Assembly: GCF_947242115.1 (NCBI RefSeq)
Contig: NC_074716.1
Location: forward strand, 12,397,365-12,461,364
Source: Biomphalaria glabrata
Taxonomy: Eukaryota > Mollusca > Gastropoda > Planorbidae
DNA: 64,000 bases
Direction: 5' to 3'
Shown here: positions 1 through 10,500 of the stretch, in pieces
How positions within the stretch are numbered: the first letter of the stretch is position 1
Layout: every line of letters starts with the position of its first letter
Translations under genes and position numbers: made by a program
Notes under the pieces: model-generated
Database searches by the model: none
Seen by the model: the letters and a program-made list of their open reading frames with translations, nothing else
Told to the model about the DNA's origin: nothing

Positions 1-311
1 TTCTGAAACGTTTTGGACCTAACAAGGAAAGCTGTAGGGTTTTCTTCAAAATAATGTTTATTTTTTTCTAAATAATATTTGTAAAATATCTGTTCACCTC
101 TCCCAGCAATGCACCCACCTCCAACCTATCTATATAGTAGGACTAGAGAACTTCTTTCCTAAACTAAATGTTGCGCTCGAAGGACAGATATTATCTGTAT
201 TTCGATGCTGGCATAAACTTTGTTAACAGCATTTTTTAAGGAGAAAGTCGCTAATTAATACTGTATAGGTAGCAAGGGGCTAGAGTTGCCTAAGCAAACA
301 GACAACTAGAC

Positions 312-1051
312 CAGGGGTCGGCAACCTATGGCTCGCGAGCCACATGCGGCTCTTTGGATGTTAAGCTCCGGCTCTTTAGTTCCATGCGCAAATATTTATT
401 GTATTGAAAAAAAAACTTTTAAAAATTGTTCTGATTCGATTCTATCTCTCAGCCACTTGTACTCGCTTTTCAGCGCACCCCTCTCCATGTCTTGGAATGT
501 AACATATTTGCAGGTGGAAGAGATTCAATTTTCTTCTGCCTTATTACTTGATATGGCACAAATTGGTCTTTTTGTCAGGTATATGTGTTCCCAAGTTCCA
601 AAAGAAAAACTTCTAGGATTGCTACCGCACTCGTGACAAACTTTAGGAGAAGATAGAGCTAAAGTCGTGCGAAAATACATTGAAGACAATAAAACCGATA
701 TAAATAAATCATTTCAATAGCAACTGATGGAGCCAGAAGTATGACAGGAAAAAAATAATGGGGCAACTACGATTCTTTGGCGCAAAATTAAACCATGAAA
801 TTTTTACGTTTCACTGCATAATATACCAAGAAGCGCTTTGTGTCCAAACATTTCTGGACAAAGTAGTTGAGGTCATGAATTTGTTAATCAATATTTTTAA
901 CAGCATCTTGTCGAAAGCACTCTACCACCGTCAGTTTAAAGAATTCTTAACCAAATGTTCGGAAAAAAAAATCTTGTGGCTCTTTAGAAACGTTGATATT
1001 TTGTTAATTGTAATTTTTGGCTCTTCCGACTCAAAAGGTTGCCGACCCCTG
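312..1051 (+). mobile_element. Degraded hAT DNA transposon with transposase remnant
   Basis: Ends are inverted: CAGGGGTCGGCAACC at the left and GGTTGCCGACCCCTG at the right. The flanking octamers (aactagac, ggttaggc) differ at four positions, all transitions, as expected of an old 8-bp hAT target duplication. Inside, 758-1057 reads through a stretch with FHCIIYQEALC and ALYHRQFKEFL, which I recognise from transposases of the ZBED5/GTF2IRD2/EPM2AIP1-like hAT group. An upstream piece near 545-640 (QIGLFVRYMC...KEKLLGLLP) fits the same family. The frame is broken and only about 740 bp remain, so it is not a host gene. Confidence 0.8.
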
Positions 1052-1069
1052 GGTTAGGCAGTGACAACA

Positions 1070-2866
1070 GGCCCATCAGCGAAATGGCATATAAAGCGAA
1101 CGCCTCCCCATAATTTTTATCCATTCTTATTTATTTCAAAAGTAACTGCAGAACTAATAAAATGGTATTACAAAGACTCCATTTTTCTACATTTCCCGCA
1201 TAGTCACTTTCGTTTTCCCTCATACAATAAAGTATAGCTGAAGGTCAAAGTTGACATGTATGGGAATTTCATTCTCAAAACGTTTCCGGATAAACGAGAA
1301 TATAGGTCCGAACTTAAGGCGATTTTAAAGCACCAATGGACATCGGCCGAAAAAAAATGCATATTATGCTTCTAAATAGATGAGGAAATAGTTAGCTAGA
1401 ATAGCTGAGGCTATTCGTTCCGTTGAAAAAAAATATTATGGGGTGTTCGCTCAAAATGACCTTTTTAACTGAAAACCTATTCAGCGAAACCCCTATTATA
1501 TAAGCTTAAAAAGCCATTAATAATAGTTTAGTTACTGATTTAATCTGTTTTTCTGTTTGTCTTATCTATTGTTATTGTTTGTAAACTGAAATATTAAAAT
1601 AATAGGCCTATTTTAACCTTAACCCAATGTCTTCGATTTCGAAGATTAAGGATGAGTGCAGTATGTGTTTCACATGACTACGCCTAGTTGCAACCAGCAT
1701 ATTTTCCCGCATTTTCTTTCCGTCTAAAATGTTTGACTCGCAGCTCTCCAACAGTCTCTCAGAGTTCATATGCTGGCAGTTACTTTCCTCTATGCCAGTG
1801 AGGGTGAAATGACGCTTCAGTGGATCTTAACAGCGCTTATCCAAAAAGGGGGGGGGGGGGGCTCTGTTTTGCCGTCCTCCTTTTTTTTCATCTGGCTGGT
1901 TAACCTCTTGTTACTAATTAACGATATTAATATGTGTATAAATGTTTAAAAGAAGTACAGAATTCATTTTCACAGGGTTCCCCCACCATTCTGAGATTAG
2001 GATTTCAGGAGATTTCCAAGAGTTTTCCAGGAGAAAATATTCGATTTCAGGATGGGAAAAAAACGCGAACTATATATTTAGTAATAAATATAAGAGTTAC
2101 CATATAATATAGGCTACATGTATAAAATTACAAGATCTCGCCTGAGCCTTTCGTCTCCTTGACCGAAACCCAAGTTGTTGTCTCCATACATCATCAATCC
2201 ATCGCATTCGGGATCTGCCTTTGGGTCAATCAGCGTGTGTGTGTGTGGGGAGGGGGATCGAGTTGATGGTGATTAAGTGCACTGAACATAAGTTCTTTAA
2301 AAAAAATAGTTGCAGTAACGAGAGTTTATGAAATGGAGAGTAAAACGACGTGGACTAGCCTATAAGAATGTGGCGAGATAGAATTTTGTAGTTTCTTTCT
2401 TTCTTTTAAGAAAAAAAATTGATCGCAAGTTTCGTAGGCTATATATAGACATCAGTTACAAGCAGAGAAAGAAGATGTGGAGCACGAGAAAAGTGAAAAC
2501 AAATTTAGACCTATGCCACAAGGAGGACAATAGTTATAATGCTTCATGGAAGAAGTTAGATGATAGAACTAATTGAAGCATAATTTCCTATATTTTAACA
2601 TGCTATTTCGCTATTTTTTACGGCCTTTCGCTCATTATGACTCCCGCGAAAATTGCATTCGCTGATTATGTCCGACCCCTACCGCAAGTTGACTTGAATT
2701 ATAAGTTTAATAGCTGATATGGAAAAAAGAGTCAAATTTAGTTTTATCGCCCAATAGCTGAGGAGTCCGCAGATGTTTTCATTTTTTTAAAATAAGTTTA
2801 ACTATTGCGGAGTTATAAATTCTAAACTAAAAAATTGGCACAAAAGCGTTCGCCATTGGTCCTTTC
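1070..2866 (+). mobile_element. Possible old DNA transposon with iterated GCGAA motifs (element A1)
   Basis: No coding region recognised. The left end has CCATCAGCGAA and AAAGCGAACGCC; the right end has TTCGCTCATTATGAC, TTCGCTGATTATGTCC and TTCGCCATTGGTCC in the opposite orientation. The layout parallels the better preserved element at 3197-4410, and both share TCCATTTTTCTACATTTCC-like and AAGTTGACA-like segments near the left end. A LINE tail is nested at about 1615-1885. Boundaries are approximate and assignment to a superfamily is not possible by eye. Confidence 0.4.
1615..1885 (-). mobile_element. LINE 3' tail (RTE-like, C2H2-tail group)
   Basis: Read on the minus strand this carries a degraded C-terminal coding end (RHFTLTGIEESN..., then a CGKIC finger) and a non-coding end with CACTCATCCTTAATCTTCG. 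It closes with the palindrome TCTTCGATTTCGAAGA at 1630-1645. The same tail occurs at 37430-37850, 44880-44990, 60055-60260 and 63183-63300. A poly-G tract near 1848 lies inside it. Confidence 0.7.
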
Positions 2867-3196
2867 CCATATATAGGCCTACTCTAATGTCGCGAAAAAT
2901 AATTTTTGATGCTCACATTCATGATTACCGTCATCCTTAGATTTTGATACTTCATATTCTTTTCTATTTCAAACCATTATCAAACAGGGGTATTAGTTTA
3001 CATGACTAGAAACGCTAAATCAGTTTTCTCTTATATTTTAAGAATATGCAGAAAAAAATGCAGATTAAAAATATGTAATTTAATTTCCTCGGAGATAAAT
3101 AGTTTTTAAAATAAAAATAGTTTCTAATGCGCTGACAAAGTCAAACTTTGAATTTTTGGCTTATAGTAGTAGGCCCTATAGATCTATATAGAGTAG

Positions 3197-4410
3197 AGTC
3201 ACTATTGCGGAACAGGCATGTTTGCGGAACAGCTCGTCGAAATTAGTTAAAATCTACATTCTGCTAAACTACTGTAACGGCACTGCGCATGGTCCATTTC
3301 TCTACATTTCCAATATAAGGGTTTTCCTTTTACAGCAGAAAATTAATTTTGACTCCAGGTTAAAGTTGACAGGTGTGGAATCGTCCATTATTTTTCACGT
3401 AAAATGTTTTACATGTTTCGGATGTTCCTTCAGAGTTGAAGATAATTACTTCCTAGTCCAAACCTCCCGCAGGACGACGGGGGGAGCGGGCAGGGTTTGA
3501 ACCCTGGACCATCGAGCGCCCAAACCGCACGACCAGGCATCCATCACGTACCAGGAGAACCGCAAGGGTCAGTGCTTAAGGCTTTTTAAAAATGATAATG
3601 ACCCTTCACCTGCATGATACACCTAATTTTCGGTTTATAAATGGATGTGGAAACACTTCATTTCATAGCCATATACTATAAGAATTCAATTTTTTTAAAT
3701 TTGGGAGATGTTTACCCAGTTTTTTACCTTTATCTTTTTAAAGATAGTCACGATTGTGGAATACTATAGATGTTATTTATTTGACCTGCGCATTTACATA
3801 GTGATTTAGATTATTGGAGTTTAATTATGAGTTTATGAGTAATATAAATTTAAAAACATTTAGAGAATAATATTACATATAATATAGAATTTATGATTAC
3901 CAGTAAAAAGAGGACAAATCATAATATCAAATAATATCTTATATATAATATTAATATAACAAAAAATTAGAATAAAAAATAAAACCTTGCTAGGAAAATC
4001 AGGGTAGTGTGACGTCAATTAAATTAAGAGATAAAGAATAAAAAAAAGTGACAATGTGTTGTCTTAAGCTTTAATAAAATACAATTAATGTAAAGGATAA
4101 TGAGTTAGTATTATATTTAAGACTAATAAATATATGCTTTATATAGGCTTTGTTTCGACATTTTTACCGTGTTCCGCAATTGGGACTTCTTAAAAAATCC
4201 TGTTCTGTAATTGTGACTGACTATATCTCAGTCGATTTGAATGTAAAATTTAAATATGTGTTGAAAAACTAAGCAATGCGTCTATTTTTTATCGGAAAAT
4301 GGATGGGCAATGCCTAGATACTTTTAGCTTTTCCATAGGTCTAACCATTAGGCCTACGGAGCAAAAAATTTAAAACTAAAAGTAGCAGCAAACTGTTCCG
4401 CTATAGTGAC
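3197..4410 (+). mobile_element. DNA transposon with 18-bp terminal inverted repeats (element A2)
   Basis: Left end AGTCACTATTGCGGAACAG and right end CTGTTCCGCTATAGTGACT are inverted copies with one mismatch. Related motifs recur inside near each end: TTTGCGGAACAG near 3220 and AGTCACGATTGTGGAA near 3747 in the left orientation; TGTTCCGCAATTGGGACT near 4172 and TGTTCTGTAATTGTGACT near 4201 in the right orientation. No transposase is visible, so it is non-autonomous or too decayed. A SINE is nested at about 3395-3545. A partial inverted copy of the left end lies at 35868-35990. Confidence 0.65.
3395..3545 (-). mobile_element. tRNA-derived SINE (GGATGCCTGG family)
   Basis: On the minus strand it begins GGATGCCTGGTCGTGCGG, has a B-box-like GGTTCAAACCC, then GTCCTGCGGGAGGTTTGGAC, and ends with a tail containing CATCCGAAACATG and AAAACATTTTAC. 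A second copy on the plus strand lies at about 56990-57146. The layout (tRNA-like head, unrelated body, short tail) fits a tRNA-derived SINE that I recall as common in snails. Confidence 0.75.
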
Positions 4411-4439
4411 TACGATATATAGGTGTCCGAATAGCATAA

Positions 4440-5090
4440 ATTACTCTCAAGTTGTAAGAAGTTTATGTGAGTGCGTTCCCTTTAAAATGTAACAAAGTTT
4501 GACCCAGACGTGATAGTCTACTCAAGTCTCAAGTCTACTGTGATACTGCCGATACGTATAGATATATATTATTATTATCTAGATCTAGACTTTTGTAGAG
4601 CCCACTCGCTGTTGAGTCTGGGTCTACACAGTAGACTGAGTACAGCCATGCAGTAGCCAGCTGTGATTAGATCAAAGGTCTATCTTTTTCGTTTCTATAT
4701 ATTTTTATTTATATATATTTATAATTAGATCTATATAGATTATTATTATAGATTATAATAGAAAATAGATCTATAATCTATATACTATATAATATATATA
4801 GATCTGATCTAGAACTCTAATAGTAATAGTTATTATAGTAGTAATAGAGTCTCTATTACTATATAGTATATAGACTATACTACTATAGTCTATAGTCTAT
4901 ATAGACTAGTATAGTTTATAGTATCACTATGCTAACAATACTATTATTATACAATATTATACATGATAATAATAAATATCTAGACTAGACTAGATTTATT
5001 AGAATTAGATCAGTATTAGTTTAGATCTAGACTCTAGAAAAAGTCTAGATCTACTTATTTATATAAATGCTAGTTATACTAGTTATAGTG
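4440..5090. repeat. AT-rich tract of AGATCT/TCTAGA and TATAGTCTATA words
   Basis: Low-complexity DNA built from short palindromic words such as TAGATCTAGA and ATAGACTAT, with no open frame or homology I can see. Similar tracts occur at 28990-29110, 30730-30900, 31490-31640, 36990-37060, 38940-39080 and 57230-58330. Confidence 0.6.
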
Positions 5091-5094
5091 ACAT

Positions 5095-5285
5095 TATAAG
5101 TCATCTTATCTTATATAATACAGACGTTACTTCAAAAAAGATGATTATGTCCTACGGCTACGCCATGCATTTACTGATTTAGTCATGCATATTAACCAAT
5201 GATTTAATTTCTGCCAAGTCACATGTTTTCCTGGCTAGCTCAGGCAACTCTAATAGCACTAGGGAAGAAGTCATTATACTCAGAG
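5095..5285 (-). mobile_element. CR1/L2-like LINE 3' fragment
   Basis: On the minus strand it contains SAIRA-type coding debris (SFFPSAIR...WNGLPGLA in better copies) followed by a 3' end with AATATGCATGAC and GTAACGTCTG. Better copies are at 58740-59570 and 62930-63105; a partial one is at 36495-36670. Confidence 0.65.
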
Positions 5286-5289
5286 ATTT

Positions 5290-6480
5290 AGATCTCTTTG
5301 ATCTATAATCTATAGATATAGACGTAGGGTTACTATGGTATAGACAGACTACTTGTAAATTATTTTAATATTAGATCTATTATCTAGATCTAGTAGAATT
5401 TCAATGAATGTCTTTCACTCACAAAGCTTTGTATTTCTGTATTCACGCTACCTATGCCCCCCAGGCAAAAAAAAAAATTTACATCCACACCCCTTAAGCC
5501 ATTTCAGTGAAGGGATCTGGGTTGATGTTAAGCTCTCCCATTGTGTTTGGGTTGATACTGAAGCATGCGAGACAGTTGAGGCAGTAGTGAGTAGAGCATT
5601 AGGGTTAGATTAATAATGGGCTTGATTGTGATAAGAACTACTGTCTCTACGTGTTCTGAGGGCGTATCTTGTTCACCCAAAAGAAGACATCAACAAATGC
5701 AATTTGACCCAATCTGACTTATAAAGATGAGTACGCTCTAGAATAATGGCGTTGGCTAAGCTATATTGAAATGACTTGTTCTTCAAAAGAACATTTTGAA
5801 TTAATCTTATTGCAGACACCTCTAATGAAATTACTAAATTAGTATGAAAGGTCCTGCTTAGAAGATGTTAATTAAATTAATTATTATTTTTTTTAGTTTT
5901 TTTTACTTTATTGATATTGAGTATGGTATTTTAACTACTATGTAAATACATCAGATTTTGATTTTCTTTTTGCTATTGAAAAAAAAAAATTCTCTTGTGA
6001 TCTCTTTGTTAGCATTCTATAATTATAACCTCACAGTTTGAGAATTGTCAAAAATGTGAGCAACTGCTGTAACTCATCTGTAACAACCACTAAACAAGAC
6101 TTAGAAAATATATATAATTTTCATTTCAATATATTTAATCTTCAAGCAAACTCCCATACTGCTATCCAAATCATTATACCCTGCCCATTTCAATAACTTT
6201 TTATCTAGTAGTAGGTAGTAATAACACTTTCTGCTCATAGAAAATCAAATAAACAGATAACTGTCTTTGAATAGATAAAAGGAAAAGAAATGGCTGGTAA
6301 AGAACTCATACTGTCCCAGAATGCCATGCTCACACTTATACACAATTATAAGGAAATAAAAACTGCATTTAAAAAATGGCAGTTTGTCTGATTGCAATTT
6401 AAAGCCCCAAAAAAAAGTCTGATTAGTGAATTGGAATAAAGATTTGGTAAAGAAGCTGCTACTGTGGTCTAAAAGACATT
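5290..6480. other. Intergenic, nothing recognised
   Basis: AT-rich sequence with short homopolymer runs. The longest frame (5404-5613) has no family resemblance and lies among stop-rich sequence. No transposon ends seen. Confidence 0.4.
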
Positions 6481-6489
6481 TAGAAAAAT

Positions 6490-6610
6490 ATTTGTAAGAT
6501 AATAATAATAATAATAATCTTTATTATCCGTAAGGAAATTTGTCTTACAATTTGTGCATTACACCAAAAAAAAACATTATAACTATAAGAAACCAAAGTG
6601 TACATTCACA
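6490..6610. repeat. Dispersed repeat starting with (AAT)n CTTTATTATCC
   Basis: A short (AAT)n array leads into CTTTATTATCCGTAAGGAAA and TTTGTCTTACAATTTGTGC, a motif I recall at the ends of dispersed repeats in molluscs, probably a LINE or SINE terminus. Only one copy is in this window, so family and ends are uncertain. The following 6610-7200 shows nothing recognisable. Confidence 0.35.
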
Positions 6611-7203
6611 CCAGACTCACTCCTAGTAAGCTGAAGTGATCTTGGAGCATAGACTTTTAAAATACATGCAATACTATAACATTGACTATATCGTTAAATC
6701 CCATTCAAAGATCCTTCAGGCCAGCAAGCCTGATCTTTACACCTAACCACAGAGTCATGTTGAATTCAAGAAAAAAAAAACCAGCAGACTGCAACTTGTC
6801 TCAGACCATGATGAGTGGAACAGAAGAGGGGAAGATGATTTGTGCACATCAGTGTAAAAAAAAAATCATATTTTTAAAATTATTCTCCTAGCTGATTTTT
6901 TAAACTTACAAAGTAGAAATTTTAGAAAATAAATTTTGTTTTAATTAATGAGGAAAAAAGTCATGTTATGAAAATGCAGTAATTAAGTAAATTATTTACT
7001 ACCCATTCCATGCAATAACATTTGATAAATTACTTCTTTATTCTAAGAATCAATGGTCCCCAGTTTAACATGTCTTTTTAATATTTGCTAACTGAATAAG
7101 AAAGGTCTACAGAAGTACAACTAGTATCACTCATGTAACAAAATTGACCTACTCATTTTATACAAATCCCATTCCTTATTGTAACTTATAGCCCTTATAC
7201 ATG

Positions 7204-7493
7204 CTTGTTTATCTTACCTATTTTAACAAGCAACGTCTGGCTATAGTAGTTATCTAGAATCTATATTCTAAGTCAAATGGTGAAATTATTTTATGATTTC
7301 CTAAAGCAAAAAAAAAAAACTTTTTTAAAATGATTTTTTTCTGATAAACCTGTTTGTTTATTTATGAATTTTACTTATTCCAACAAGCAACATCTGGTTA
7401 TAATAGTTATCTATATTCCATGCCAAATGGTGAAATTATTTTATGATTTCTAAAAACAACCAGACCTTTTTTAAAATGACTGTTTTCTGATAT
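7204..7493. repeat. Tandem duplication of about 145 bp upstream of ACAD8
   Basis: Two diverged copies (about 7204-7345 and 7350-7493) share AACAAGCAACRTCTGG, then AAATGGTGAAATTATTTTAT, then TTTTTTAAAATGA and TTTTCTGAT. The second copy runs into TATTTCAG at 7491-7498, a good splice acceptor that the first copy lacks, 47 nt before the ACAD8 start codon. Confidence 0.8.
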
Positions 7494-7545
7494 TTCAGAT
7501 TATTCTGCTTCCAAACCAAGAATAGGCACATTTGCTACTGATTCA

Positions 7546-10500
7546 ATGGCACTATTCTTAAGGCCTTTACATATTTGTAAAAATGCTGTTAAAAACATAT
7601 CTCATTATCTGCCCATTTGTCATAGACGGGACATTCTTACAGGCAGCTGTATAGATAGTAAGGATATTCTGTTTTTTAGCTTCATTGGCTTAAATAAGGA
7701 ATAAAATAATTTTACGGAAAAAATGTTTATGCTTATCTACTCTTACATATATATATTAAAAACAAAGATGCATATTTTCTACAGTAATTATTTAAAGAAT
7801 TACAGTACATATGAAGGGCAAATAGTGATAGAATTCTTATTTACTAAACTGAGGGTTTGCAATGTGGTTGAAACTAATTTTAACTACTAAGCTGATGTCA
7901 GTTTTTTGTTGGAGAAAGTAATAATGTAATAGTAATAGTGTTCATATTGCTAGCTTCATGATTTCTTAACTTAGTTTGAAAAGAACTCTTACTTTGTTAC
8001 TTTACCACTAAAGTTTTCTAAGATAAAATAAACCTTTTCTCTTCAGAAAACAAATGTCTCCTGATTAGCCTCAGCTAGTAATTATTAGTTATTATGGCCC
8101 TAAACCCATTAGAATATCTTTACTGTTGGTTTTTTATTATTATTATTAACCAGTTTCTCATGGATTAGATGAAGAACAATTGCAGATACAAAAAGTGGCT
8201 TTAGACTTTGCAAAAAATGAATTAGCACCAAATATGCAAAAGTGGGATGAAGAGGTAATGTTTCTGTCATGTATGAAAGCTGTTAAGGGGTAATATTATC
8301 TTCTAGCAAGCAATAGATTTTCAGCAAAGCTTAAAATAGTGCATACGATTCTATGGCTAGTAAATAAACACTTTCAGATTTTTGTTGATTCTAAAACTTC
8401 AAGATTATATACATTTAGATAAATGGCTATAAAATGGCCAGACAAAAAATGTGCAGGCAGTTAGTTGTACATTTACATTAATTAATCAAGTTTTCACTTT
8501 TATTTAATTCAGTTTTTTTATATTGTCATTTTGAAAGATTTTAGCATGCCTGTTTAGTCTTCAATTTAAAGTATAATTACATTTATTTTATATTGGAATT
8601 GTGTTTCTGCTTTCTATTAAAACTGATCTGCAACACCCAACGTTGTCAGTCATAACAGTTTATCCTGAGTTGAATCTCTTCTTTTGAAAAGAATAGTTAT
8701 CTCTTTGTTCATTTACTTTTCCTCCCCTAAGAGATTGTTTTTATGGTATTGTGCTACTTCCCACTAAACCTAGTCTGCAGAAAATTTGAAACCTATAACC
8801 CAAGCCAACCTGCACTAAAAAGAATTCAGACTTCTGATGAGAATACTGTTATTTTCATTCAGTCAGCTGAGAATGTCCTATCTGAACAACTTTAATATTT
8901 TTAATATAAATTAGTTATTCTGATTGCTAAGAGAAATCTATAACTTCTTGTACTTAGATCTAGATTATTCCAGAAATGTTGATGTCTCATAGTTTCCATT
9001 TTTATGTTGCCAAAAAAAAAAATTCAAATCTAGAGACAAAAATTGTGCTTTCAATCATTTAATTAAAATTAAAATTTTTCAATTTACTTTTTAAAAAATT
9101 TTTTTAGCCTTGTCAAAATTCTCGATCTCTTTTGTGTATAGGAAACTTTCCCAGTGGAAGCTTTGAGGAAAGCTGCAGCCTTGGGTTTTGGAGCAGTCTA
9201 CTGCAAGGAGAAATTTGGTGGCACTGGTCTTAGCAGACTTGATGCATCAGTGATTTGTGAAGCGTTGGCCACAGGGTGCTGCAGCACCACAGCCTACATA
9301 AGTATACACAAGTAATTGTCCATCTTGCAAATTAATTTTTTCTTAAGCATAAAATGAAAATATTTGAATAAGAATGGTAAGACCTTATAGATAAAATACA
9401 TTTTTGACATTTTTTTTTATTATTGACAGTATGTGTGCTTGGATGATAGATGAATTTGGCAATGATGACATTAGACAGAAGTGGATTCCACATTTAGCTA
9501 CAATGGAAAAAATGGCTTCATACTGTCTCACAGAACCAGGTAGAAAAAAAATTAAATATTGGCAAAACTCTTAATCCTAGCCAAAATAAAATTATTGTTT
9601 TAGATAGTTTTTAAGTTGTCAAGCAAAGTAAATGCAATGTCTTTAATTAATAGCATTTTAAATGAAAGTGTTTATTAGAAATCTTTTTTAAAAAATTCTT
9701 TTTATGCATATTCCCACTACTATAAAACCTGATCATGATTGAAGAGCTCAGAGTTTATACCTAGAAGTAGATTCTACCTGGTGGACCACAAGTAAAACTT
9801 AACATGTAGTTCCTTGCTATAGAAATTTAGTAACACAGGGCAATGCTGATTATCTGATACCAAGCACAAAAGCTATTGTCCTAGTACTACAGAAACTGCT
9901 GAAAATATTGTGATAGTGTGTGACTTTTAGATGTTAACTTATTACAACAGAAAGTTGGGGAATGGAAAAACAATTGAAATATAATGAAGCATTCTGTGTT
10001 TGATATACTAATTAGACTCATTGATATTGCTTCAATAAGACATTAAAATCAATAGCTCATTTATCAGACCCTATGTCCTTATCTCTTACTGAAGAGATTA
10101 ACAGAGAATGTGGCATACATGAAGTATTAGTTTAAGATTTAAATAATCTGAAGGCAGACAGTCTTCTAGTTAACAGCTAATATAGTGAAAGGACAAAATG
10201 AGAGGAAAGAGCAGTCACTTTTTACTCTCCTTTTTTTCTCATGTATATAGGCCTTGGTTATTGTAGAAAATCTTCTGACATCCAAAATGTCTTTGTTTCT
10301 GTAAAACATTTTCAATAAGCTCAACATTTTTATTCTTTACGTTTATATTAATACGCTTCAGTTTTATTATAATATAGCTTCTATTTTAAGAATAATGTTT
10401 TTGTAAAAGTTAGTATTATATTACAGACTCATTTATTTTGGACATTGCACAGATAATGGCAAAAATCAATTTGTCATAAAAAAGTAAATAGATTCAGAAT

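Noticed and set aside
758-1057. Open frame resembling a ZBED-type host protein
   Set aside because: It sits between hAT inverted ends, lacks the rest of the protein, and its N-terminal neighbour is broken; it is transposase debris.
5404-5613. 69-aa frame as first exon of ACAD8
   Set aside because: No presequence character and wrong joining; exon 7546-7657 joins in phase and matches the family N-terminus.
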